This document shows, piece by piece, positions 33,451 to 42,960 of a DNA stretch of 64,000 nt. Each line of letters starts with the position of its first letter. Within the stretch, counting starts at the first letter, position 1. Under the pieces are notes generated by a model. It saw only the letters and a program-made list of their open reading frames with translations, did not search any database and was not told the origin of the DNA. Made by a program: the position numbers and the translations under genes. This stretch comes from Protea cynaroides (taxonomy: Eukaryota > Streptophyta > Magnoliopsida > Proteales > Proteaceae), in the NCBI GenBank assembly GCA_028583415.1, contig CM053269.1, positions 39,297,016 to 39,361,015 on the forward strand, given 5' to 3'.

Positions 33451-35760
33451 ATTTGACTTCATTTGTTTCATTTGTTGTTGGCTCTTTGGTAGTAGTTAAT
33501 ATTATTAGCCTCCAGTATCATAACACTCTTAAATGCTTCCTAACCATGTAATTAAAAACTATGCCGAAAAGAATAATTGATGCCTCCTGGGTCTTGGTCC
33601 AACTAATCCTCTTATGCTTTTGTTTGATCCGAAGTTTGAATTTATGCTTATTTTACGTATGATGTATTTTGTGTGTGGAATGTGGGTATTTACCCACAAT
33701 GTATGGAAATAGGAATATGAATTTTTGTTGTGGGGTAGTTTACCAATCCACTAAGCCCCAACCTGCGTGAGCACTAACCATTATATTTTTCTTCTAGCCT
33801 TACGTTTCAATTCTTCTCCAATATTGAAACTTATTCATCAAAGTAAAAGAAGCCTTATTTCATAACCCTAGAATTGGAATCCCTTGGTGGTCATAGCTCT
33901 GTTTTCTTTGTTTTACATTGTAAACTTTGATGTAGAAATGAAGTATTCTGCCATTCATCTTGGAGTAAGTTGTGAAAGTGTCCATTATACATCAGACCAG
34001 TCAATCTTAATCTGGTTTGTATTTAGGCTTAGTCCCTCTTGGCTGCTTCTCAACTTGAGTTGAATTTGCATGGGCTGGCAAGTTCGGCTGGACTCCATGA
34101 TGATTGTGTTCTACTGGATTTATTGGAAACACCTTGTGATTTTTTGTATCAACCCATAAGATGCGTTGACCATGAGTATCAGTTAATGCCATAAGTTTAC
34201 CTTTGACATAAATTTCCACATAGAAATCTTGGGATCATTGAAGCTTCTCTAATTTTCTCTGAACTTAAAACATACTCTTGAAATGTAAAATAATTTTCTA
34301 AACTGAAATGTTGTCTTGTAATATGATGGTGGTATTTGTATTAGATTATGTCAGAATATTTAATAGTATTGTATGGTAAGGGAATTTTTAAATGTGTATA
34401 ATACCATTACTGTCCCTCATTGCATGTGTGAGGAAGGATAAATTTGGTATGGTACAGTTTCAGTGTAACCAACCATAGTTACAAAGATCAGGACACGAGA
34501 AATATGATTTATCTCTCAGTTATAGAATAACCACTTACCTCTATGCTTGCAGAGTAGTCGAAAATCGAGGCATCAATTTCATTCCCTACATCAACCAACA
34601 ACAGGTCAGTTTCAGATCACGAGAAAGGAAAGATGGTTAATGGAAAACAGAGAGAGAAATACTAAGCTGTTATAGAACTTGATCCTCTCCAAGTTTCAGG
34701 TTTGCTTTTATTCTGATTTGAAGTTTCTTCATATTTAAAATAGAAATGATACTAGATCTAAGATCGAGATTCCGAAGGTGGACAAACACCTTTAGATTTG
34801 TTTTATTAGCCAAATATTTTTTCTTTTTTTATGAATGTATAGTGTGGTTTGTTAATAATCAGATTTTTTTTTATTTGTGACTAATACTGTCTTCCTTGCA
34901 TCATTATAGGTCCCAAAATATAGCCGGAGATGCGGGAGTTCTGTAGACTTTTGGTGCTGAAGAAGAAGAACTATGAATGAAGTAGATGTATTGGGAAAAA
35001 AATTGATCTAAATATATAAAAACTCTAGAAATTAAATGTGTTAATGTAATGAATAATTAGTCAAGTTTTTGGAACTGTCTTATGGCAATGTATTTAAAGT
35101 AATTTGATGTTTTGAATTAATGACAATGTATTTTTGGTATTTCACAATTTTTTTATGGAAATTTGAATTTAGATATGATGTATTTGGTGTGTGGAATGTG
35201 GATGTATGGAAATGAGAAAAATATGAATATATTACAGGAAAATTTGTAATTAATATATGTTGGGTAATTTTTAAAGAAAAATATTTAACGACGGTATAAA
35301 TTAACCGTCCTTAAAAATACTAACACTTCCTTTTACAACGGGAACGTACCATCGTAAAAGGAACGACAAAAATATATTACTGTACATGCCTCTTTACATG
35401 AGGGTAGGTTTCCGTCTCTATAGAAATGTTTACGACGGTGATATATGCCCGTCGCAATTGGTATATATATTAACGGCGGTAATGAACCGTCGTTAATAAT
35501 GGCATATAAGACGACAGAACTCTTTCGTTGTATATAAGGGTATTCCCAACGCATCCAATTTTCCGTCGTTAACATTTACGACGCCACTTTTAACGACAAA
35601 TAGACGACGGTAAATTACCGTCGGTAAAAATATAATAGTGACGGGAATAAGTATTTATGACGGAAAACAACCGTCGTAAATAGTCCAGAATGTTGTAGTG
35701 ACACTCTGTACTGCTCATAAGCTCATAACCGCTCAATATGGCCAAGGTTTCAATGAAGTT

Positions 35761-36190
35761 CAAGTGTGAAAGAGGAACCAGAGATACAACATATTAATAC
35801 AGCGACAACTTGGATGGATCTTATCAAGTCGTACTTACAAGACGGAATTCTTCCTGAAGAGCACAAGGAAAGATGTCGAATTCAGGCTAAGTCTAGAGAA
35901 TATGTCATTTTTTAAGATCTCCTATACCATAAATCACTTACAAGAACATTGTTGTGATGCCTTATGCCAATCGAAGCAGAAAAAGCTATAGAAGAAGTTC
36001 ATGAAGGCATCTATGACAGTCACTCAGGGATAGAACTTTGAGTGACATGATTCTACAACAAGGATACTATTGGCCCACCATGTTAGTCGACTATGAAAGA
36101 CATGCTCAAGATTGTGAACAATGCCAAAAGCATTTCCTATAGCTCTGAAAAGGCAAAACAAAATACAGTCGAAATTTCACTAATACAAAG
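35761..36190 (+). pseudogene. Tat gypsy element, integrase N-terminal part (continuation)
   Basis: This continues the frame interrupted at 19150. It carries the linker and the start of integrase: SYLQDGILPEEHKERC, EVHEGIYDSHSG and a DCEQCQKH zinc-binding pair. Stops are present. The 5-bp CAAGT occurs at 19146-19150 and 35761-35765; counting it once keeps the reading frame across the insertion. Confidence 0.8.
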
Positions 36191-38260
36191 ATCATGAAAC
36201 CAAAAAGTGAAGATAAATTGACTGCTCATCTCATCGATGATATAGCCTCCTCATATTGGCCGTGGCAGAGAAAATCATATATCTCCATGGCTCAATTAAT
36301 AGTTCCTTATAGATCCTTTTTTTTAAATATTTTTTTTTACCTATATTCATCTTGAAACATAAAAAAAAAAGAAAAAAAAATGAACACTTGTCACACGACA
36401 AAGCTAAATAAATAGATATCAATATTACAAGGAAGAGACGGATTCACTGGTACAGTTTGATTCGTCTTTTTGGATCCAAATCCTCTCCTGTGGTAGGAGG
36501 GTCCTGCGACTGATCCAAGGGGTTGGGGATCAATCAACCCGCCTACCAATACATGGGAGGTGGACCAACTGAAATCCCACCCTTGACAGGTGGCAGATCG
36601 GCATGAGACCATTTGATTGCCGTCTTTTTCACCGTGGGGAAACCTTATTTTCCATTGCTGTCATCATTCCTGGTAGATAATGGATTTTTATTTATTGATT
36701 TTAGGGTAATGGACTAATGGTTGGGAGTTCCTACATTGATCTCTGTGTAGGTTTTGTATCTTTCGAAACTGGATATAGGTGGGTTGTTTAATAACAACAA
36801 CAAAAAGGAAAAACAAAAAAAAAAAAAAAAAGAAAGAAGAGAAAAAAGAAAAAAGAAAAGAAGATATAAGTAGGTTTCGTTAGGTAGGAATGGTCAAACC
36901 ATACTCCATCCATCCTGACGTAAGAACCAATCAACATGTAATCATGGAGGGTCGTTCGTTAAGCCTGAGGACATTGGTATGAATTTCATATATCCTAATG
37001 GTCTGTGGACTGATGTTTCGGGGATAGCTTGAAAATAATTTATCTCCATGTATTTATATTTTTTCTAAAATTTTAGTATCGTTCATATTTAATGGATTTT
37101 ACACCTTAGACATAAGTCCCACACCACATTAATGGTGATAGCTTGAAAAATACATCTACTTATTAATGATCCGAACTTTAAGATGTTCCTGTGGGACCTA
37201 AATGTTTACCACAGGACTTGTCAAATAATAAAAATTTTATAGAGAGAGTAGACCCTCTCATTATGGCCATGTTCAGATGCCACATAACCCTACCATTTTC
37301 CAAAATCAAGCGGAACCACACTCATTACTGGTTTCTGTTATTGGGGGAAAAAAAAATGCTACCAAAAATAACAAATCCCATGACTTCGACAGTTTTGAGA
37401 ACTGTAAAATTATTTGTTGTTTTCAGAACTTAGACTGTATTGTGAGCAATCCCATGACAGGTCTGAAAACAACAAATATTAAATTTCCTATAGTTTATTT
37501 TGCATGTATATAGAATGTATTATACATCTATAAAAAATATATATTATAGAGGTTATAAAGTTAAAAAAATATAAAAAAATAAATAAAAAAAAACCCATCA
37601 AATTTACCTGTCATCAGTTGTTGAAGCTTGAGGATAGAATATGCTACCAAGAAGCACTTAAGCCCCAACAGAATGGAACCCGCAAAGATGGCTTTTGGTG
37701 GAGTTTAAGAAATCAAAGACGAGGTTTTAGTTGCAGAAGGGTTTGGAGAAATGTATTTTTATGGGAGGAAGAAAGTTCTAAAAAGAGAAAGGGATGTGAA
37801 AAGAAAGAAAGGAAGGTAATAAGATTGGGGCTTTATTGATGTTTTCAACGAAAGGATCCATATTTCCATCGTCTACTATAATTTAGAGTGACGGAAATAC
37901 AAGTCCCGTCATGGAATATCAATATATCAGAACCCAATCCCATTTTCTAAGGCAGTCTATCTCCAACTCCCATGGTGGAAGATATGTATTTAAATGCATT
38001 GGACGAGGAATAATTATTACAGTTGCCCAAAATACTAATCGACAACAGAAAAACTATTATCTTAGTAAAAAAAAATACTAATTAGGCAATAGAAAAGCTA
38101 TTGCAGTCGGAAAAAAAAATACTAATCGGCAACTAAGATATGATGGTTGTGAAAAATTAAAGCACTAATCGGCAACCTATAATATTACAGTTGTGAAAAA
38201 TACTAAGTGGGCAAGCAATTTTTTTTCCATCGACTAAAAACACGTGAAAAAGTCCAAATT
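36190..38260. other. No gene seen; decayed repeats
   Basis: AT-rich, with poly-A/T tracts. A GGATCCAAATCCTCTCC start at 36474 resembles the ends of the fold-back MITEs at 46000 and 51378. Short CACTA-like words (GACGGAAAT...CCCGTCAT) lie at about 37890-37915. Confidence 0.5.
38010..38215. repeat. Imperfect tandem repeat, unit about 50 bp
   Basis: Four units of the form AAAATACTAATCGGCAAC followed by a TATTACAGTTG-like segment. Confidence 0.7.
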
Positions 38261-38849
38261 AATTCTTGTGGTGGCCCTTGAGCATGAAATGTCAGGCCGA
38301 ACCGACCAAGGGAACACCTGCAATAAAGGAAATTGAATGACATGAGATTCTCTTACCATAAAACAGTGGCTCTCTGATCAAAAAAATTAAAAAACAGTAG
38401 CTCTTAATTGTCTCAATTAATTACTCAGTTTTGTCGATTTCCTTTTGGGACTGCATCTGCTTGTGCCTTGTGGTACTGCTTCGGGAGCTTGCATTATGAT
38501 TGTAGCATTAATAGAGCTTTCGGACTCTTGTATGACTAGTATATTTTCGAAAAAAAAAATTTCATGTACACCCCATCAAAGATCATTAACATCATCTATA
38601 TCCACAAGAATGACGAAACATCACCTAGGTCCACTAATTTTGACTGTGGTAATCAAAGAAGTCCACTCCGTCAGTTGATTCCCGTTAAATGTTGACGTCA
38701 GGTGGATTGGAATTTTTGACGGACGAGAATACCCTTTTTGTAACTTGAAAAGACCAATATACCATTTTGATATTTGAGAGGTTACCTCCTCTATTTCGAA
38801 GACTACCATTACAAGACCCGGCCGAACGTCGCCGGGAACCATGGGTTAG

Positions 38850-39092
38850 GTCTTCTGACAAGATTCTTCTTCGAGAGGATCCGATGAGAGGGAGTGGCTG
38901 GACAACCGGTAAGGACACTCTATCGGACAACGAAGCGGGGGGCAACCATCTGCAGCCGGTTGGAATCCGTTTGATATCGATAGGAGTAGCTCGTGGAAGA
39001 TTATAAGAAACAGGAGGGCCACCGTACTCCATAGCAAACGAGAACTCCACATCATCCTCCTCGACGGAAATCGGAGCCCCAATAGACAACAT
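38850..39092 (-). pseudogene. Fragment of extra-large G-protein (XLG)-like gene captured in MULE
   Basis: The minus-strand frame contains SFAMEYGGPPVSYNLPRA, then a SLSDRVSLPVVQPL segment. That order (EY.GPPV.Y..PRA, then a D..SLPVVQP block) is the N-terminal signature of plant XLG proteins. Only the N-terminal 80 or so residues are present; the GTPase domain is absent. The frame runs on into unrelated sequence to 38685. Confidence 0.7.
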
Positions 39093-39243
39093 CCCCGCTA
39101 AGAACCACCTTCATTTTCCGCCATTACGTTTTTTACAAAGAAACTCTATTCCCGATTCCCAAAAATCCACCGAAACGAAACAAAGATGGAAGTAGACTCA
39201 ACATCCCGCTAAGAACCGCTTTCATTTTCGCGTCATTACGAGA

Positions 39244-39443
39244 ATGGGTTCCGCAATTGCCGACGCGGTATTGTGGAAACAATGGACTAGTGCGGGGGGC
39301 TTGGCCGCTAGTACGCTAATGACTACCTTTTGGTTCTTGTTCGAACGGGTCGGATACGATCCGTTGTCTCTTGTCGCTCATGTGCTATTTCTTCCGGTTG
39401 TAATCTTGTTCTTGTGGGCGAAGTCCGCATCTCTCCTCAATAG
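39244..39443 (+). pseudogene. Fragment of reticulon-like (RTNLB) gene captured in MULE
   Basis: The frame starts at ATG 39244 with IADAVLWKQWTSAGGL. A hydrophobic segment follows, with FERVGYDPLSLVAHVL and ILFLWAKSA. This is the first half of the plant reticulon domain, which makes ER-membrane hairpins. It ends with AATAG at a GTATTG donor, as in an exon. The second half of the domain is missing. A 38-bp CCGCTAAGAACC...CATTACG block upstream is repeated at 39089-39126 and about 39202-39240. Confidence 0.75.
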
Positions 39444-40424
39444 GTATTGAAATTTTTGGATACATTTTTGTTGTTTCCATAGATTTTGTCTCAAGCTCAC
39501 ATTATCGGAAAAATCTTCACGTCGCCGGAGAAGAAGGCTGTTTAGAATAAATCTTTTAAGTTTTTTAAAATTAAAAGGAAAAATATAAAAATAAAGGGTA
39601 AAACTGTATTTTAACAATTTTAGTGATTTCCGTCAGTTAACTGGACCTAGATGATGTTTCTGTATTCTTATGGGTGTAGATGATGTTAACAATCTTTGAT
39701 GGGGTGTAGATGAAATTTTTTCTTTTCGAAACTTGTTAAACTTCGACCACATTCCGGAGGTAAGATTGGTCTAGCCCATACTCTGGCAAGAAAGGTTTTC
39801 ATTGTTTCTGATTTAGTGGAGTGGCTGGTTTTCGAATCTTAGTTTCAAGATTTGAGTTGCACTGATAATCTGGATGTTTTTTAGTTCTTTGTGTTAGGGA
39901 TGAATGCGTAATCATGAGAAAGAGACGATTTGCTGTGGTGCAGTACTTAAATCGAAATGTTTATCTCCACAACAAAGAAACAGAGATTCTTTATTATCAA
40001 GAAAACTCTCAAAACTCTCTACACTTCTCTTCATCTAACAAAGTGTTCTCTTTTGTTCAGATCTTACCTAAGTTTTCTCATACAAAGACAATTTATAAGA
40101 AAACCTAGAAATCCTAATCCCACCACAATTATAAGTTTACCCCGTAAATGTAATAGACTCATACCCTAATACAAATACTACCCTTATAATTATGTGGACC
40201 CTACAGAATACAAGACACCAACCCAACACTTTGTTCAATAGATTTGTGTTTCATCCAAAAAAATAATAATAATAAGAACCAAATTATTGAATAATATCCC
40301 TTATTATCATGCCTCTCAATCTGATTTTCCTTCGGGGTTCCTTGAATAAAGTTGTACTAGAAATCATCTTCGTCATTATGGGTGTAATTTGTTGTTAATA
40401 AAGAGATGAATTAAGAAATTGTAA

Positions 40425-41662
40425 CGGAAAATTTCATGCACCTCCCATGTAGTTTGCGTTAAATATTCTCATCCGTTAATTTTTGCATTAATTAGACTAA
40501 CTTCCCCTACTTTTGAAGTAAGATTCACAAAGACCTTGTTCATTATGACAAGTATGTTAGATACTGACCTATCTCGTCACTTAACATTTTAATGGAAATA
40601 TTACCCTTAAGTATTTGTAGAGTTACATTTTAACAAATGATGATGGAAAGTCCCTATGTTTTATTACTTTTTTTTTTTGCTAAACATTCAAACACCTTTC
40701 TTTTTCTTCCCGATCAAACCAGAGTGACCTAGAGAAGTTCATTCAAGAAGAACATCGCCATCGTCGCACTGAGTCAGAGATTTGGGGGTTTGATGGTGTA
40801 CCAAATTATTTATTTATTTATTTATTTTATTTGTAGAAAACCAGAAGCAACACTCACTCAAAACACTACACCTAAAATCAATCCTATCCATATCTCCCTC
40901 AAACATCTCCCCTGATGCCTTGGGGAAATTCCTCATTGCCGAGCAACCTTCGGTGTTCATATGATTCACCCAGAGCTCTGGGTTTCTGGTGAATGCACCG
41001 GGAAATAATTTCTCCAATTCCTTATCCTTCACAAACCAATTCCAACCACTCCTAAACATAAAGCTCTGACTACTCTTTCAATGGTAGTATTGGAACTTCC
41101 ATGATTTCGCTCTCCTGTCCAAGAAAACTAGTTGAATTTCATCCACTTGTCTAGTACTGCCTTCATCGTCTTCGCCGGAGCTTACTTCAGAAACCTGAGG
41201 AAAATATTTGATGACATGTTTCTTTGGGATTACAAGCCTATTTAGAATTTAAGAGCTCCTTCTGAAAAAGTTGTTGACACAAGATACCTCCTCCTTGTAC
41301 AGGTTCTTGCCTCACCAAATTAAGATCGATGTCAGATTTATTTCTCAAAACTCTTTAAATCTTGTCTCGTGTTATCCGTCCTTAATCATGTTCAAGACCG
41401 ATTCAAGGGAGCTTAAAATCATTGGGTTTATAGCATAATTTGATATTTAGTTAAATTTTAGCGAGCATTTCAGGCCTACGAAATCTGCAATTGTTGTAAT
41501 CGCAATCTCTTTTGGTTAGAAATTAGGGGTTATAATGTAATGGGAAATAGAGTTTAAATATCAATGGGAATGGGTGTTGAGGGTAAAACAACTTTTTCAA
41601 ATTTTTTTATTAGTCAATGTCTGAATAAGGAAAACTACAGGGGAGGTGATTGAAAATTTTCC
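40425..41662. mobile_element. Second Mutator-like element with 9-bp target duplication
   Basis: It is flanked by AAATTGTAA at 40416-40424 and 41663-41671. The ends are inverted: GGAAAATTTCATGCACCTCCC on the left; GGAAAATTTTCAATCACCTCCC on the right, inverted. No transposase is present. The right segmental unit reads straight across the empty site. The interior has an 81-codon minus-strand frame. Confidence 0.8.
40814..41059 (-). pseudogene. Unidentified open frame inside the second MULE
   Basis: 81 codons including KELEKLFPGAFTRNPELWV. I do not recognise it. Given the host element it may be a captured gene fragment. It lacks flanking coding exons. Confidence 0.3.
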
Positions 41663-41925
41663 AAATTGTAATCTTCTTTTGATTGCCCCTATTCCCTATA
41701 ATATACAAGTGAAATGAAAGGATTTATCTTCATTATAAAAAACAAATATTCATACTATAAGAGAAAAAAAAAGTTTTTTTCATCAATTTTGGTTATAACA
41801 ATATTCCCTCTATTTATTTATTTATGGAGAAAGGTTGGTTGGTCTGCCCTTCAACTAATTAGGAGGGGCATGGTTTAGAGTATCTCACCCTCAAAAAGGT
41901 GCAAAGCCAGCCATTCCCTCCCAAA

Positions 41926-41998
41926 CCCCCCCCCCCCCACCTTCCACCTCCCCCTCCTCCCTCCCCCCTCCCCCCTCCCCCCTCCCCCGTCCTCCTCC
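41926..41998. repeat. C-rich low-complexity tract
   Basis: A C run of about 14, then CCCCCCT-type units repeated about five times. Confidence 0.9.
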
Positions 41999-42104
41999 TT
42001 TATTTGAAGTTCCCATAATATCTTTCTGTTTTATCTAACCGGTCACAAAAGTCCACTTTTGAAAAGTGCTCCCCAAGCAAACCTTATCCATTTATTTATT
42101 TATG

Positions 42105-42520
42105 TGTTAGGTCTAGTGAATGTGCGGTTATGTGTACATTGGTCCCACTGGTCTCACCTTGTTATTTATAGTTTATCTAAATTGGTTGTTGTAGGTTCCT
42201 TTTATTCTTAGGATTTATTCCCTAAGTTGTTTAGATTTAATTTTCTAATTAGCTTATGATTGTAATTAGGAAAATTTAGGTTTTCCTAAACTATTGTTTC
42301 TACTCTTTAATTATAAATAAAGGAACCATAGGAGGAGGAGGAGGTATCCATTCGGTTCTTCCTCTTCTTTGGAGAATTGATCCTTACGTTTTTCCTCGTA
42401 TTTGGAGAATCGATCTTCACTTCTTCTATTTATCTATCTCTCTCTCTCTCTCTTTTGGTTTTCTGGTTTTATTTTATTTTTCAAATCATAACCTTTTGAT
42501 TTAATTATCTATCTGCCAAA
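42105..42520 (+). mobile_element. Possible solo LTR or TRIM-like insert
   Basis: It starts TGTTAGGTCTAGTG. It has a TATAAATAAAGG box near 42310, then a GAGGAGGAGG leader and a CT run, like an LTR promoter. It is absent from the right segmental unit. The exact right end and target duplication are not clear. Confidence 0.35.
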
Positions 42521-42960
42521 CGGGACTTTAACAATAGTTACAGAGGGGGAAGCGTGAAAGAGCATTCCTTAAGGCACAAAGTATAACAAGAAAGTCGAAC
42601 CCATGTCCTCTAGGGTGTCTGCACTTAACTGGTAGGTCACCAATCAATTCAGCTAAGCAATGATTCACCATCTTTGTTATTTGGTTGAAGCAACGTCCAT
42701 AGTTACAAGTGACAAAACAATTGCCTTGTTATCCAAAGAGTAGTTAAATTTATGATTTTGCTTCCTGTAAATAGATAGTTATTTCAGATTTGGAACTTTC
42801 ACAACTACAGTTGCATAAAAGAAGGTATTAAAAAGAACAGAAACCAAGTCCTCCATCAAGCCAAGTTGCAAAGAACCTGCCTGAGCCATTAGTAACTTTT
42901 ATAGGCAAACTGATATTCATAGTTTTCAACATAATGATGAAGATCATTCTCATATATGAT

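Larger units (their letters stand above)
28902..35700. mobile_element. CACTA (En/Spm) DNA transposon, non-autonomous, carrying gene fragments
   Basis: It begins CACTACAACAAAAATGG and ends TGTTGTAGTG, with the 3-bp duplication ACA at 28899-28901 and 35701-35703. Both ends carry many direct and inverted ACGACGG-type motifs over about 800 bp (left) and 430 bp (right), as CACTA transposases require. No transposase domain is recognisable. The interior instead holds pieces of host-gene sequence with introns, including an MFP2-like fragment, and three internal tandem duplications. Confidence 0.9.
19151..35760 (-). mobile_element. Sirevirus-type Ty1/copia element, with nested CACTA
   Basis: Minus-strand element, about 9.8 kb without the nested CACTA, flanked by the 5-bp repeat CAAGT. 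It has two LTRs of about 2 kb, a primer-binding site matching initiator Met tRNA, and gag and pol in copia order (protease, integrase, RT, RNase H). The coiled-coil segment and the extra pair of zinc knuckles between gag and protease point to the Sirevirus group. Frameshifts and stops in gag, protease and pol, and roughly 8-10% LTR difference in the stretch I compared, show it is old and inactive. It lies inside the Tat gypsy element. Confidence 0.9.
26578..35760 (-). repeat. 5' LTR of Sirevirus 1, split by a CACTA element
   Basis: 26578-28901 and 35701-35760 together match the 3' LTR at 19151-21120. The break falls inside an ACAACACACTCT segment, with ACA doubled on both sides of the CACTA. 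The last few bases differ from the other LTR. Confidence 0.85.
38553..39722. mobile_element. Pack-MULE carrying XLG and reticulon gene fragments
   Basis: Terminal inverted repeats run over 100 bp (left AAATTTCATGTACACCCCAT; right, inverted, AAATTTCATCTACACCCCAT). TTTTCGAAA is present at 38544-38552 and 39723-39731, a 9-bp target duplication as made by Mutator-like transposases. It has no transposase. The interior has two host-gene fragments on opposite strands. The right segmental unit lacks it, so it inserted after the duplication. Confidence 0.85.

Noticed and set aside
34007..34219. 70-codon minus-strand frame in the CACTA interior
   Set aside because: No recognised family; may be intronic sequence of a captured gene, not supported as coding.
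38685..38845. XLG-like frame as a full gene
   Set aside because: Only the N-terminal signature matches; the rest of the frame is MULE sequence and the GTPase domain is missing.
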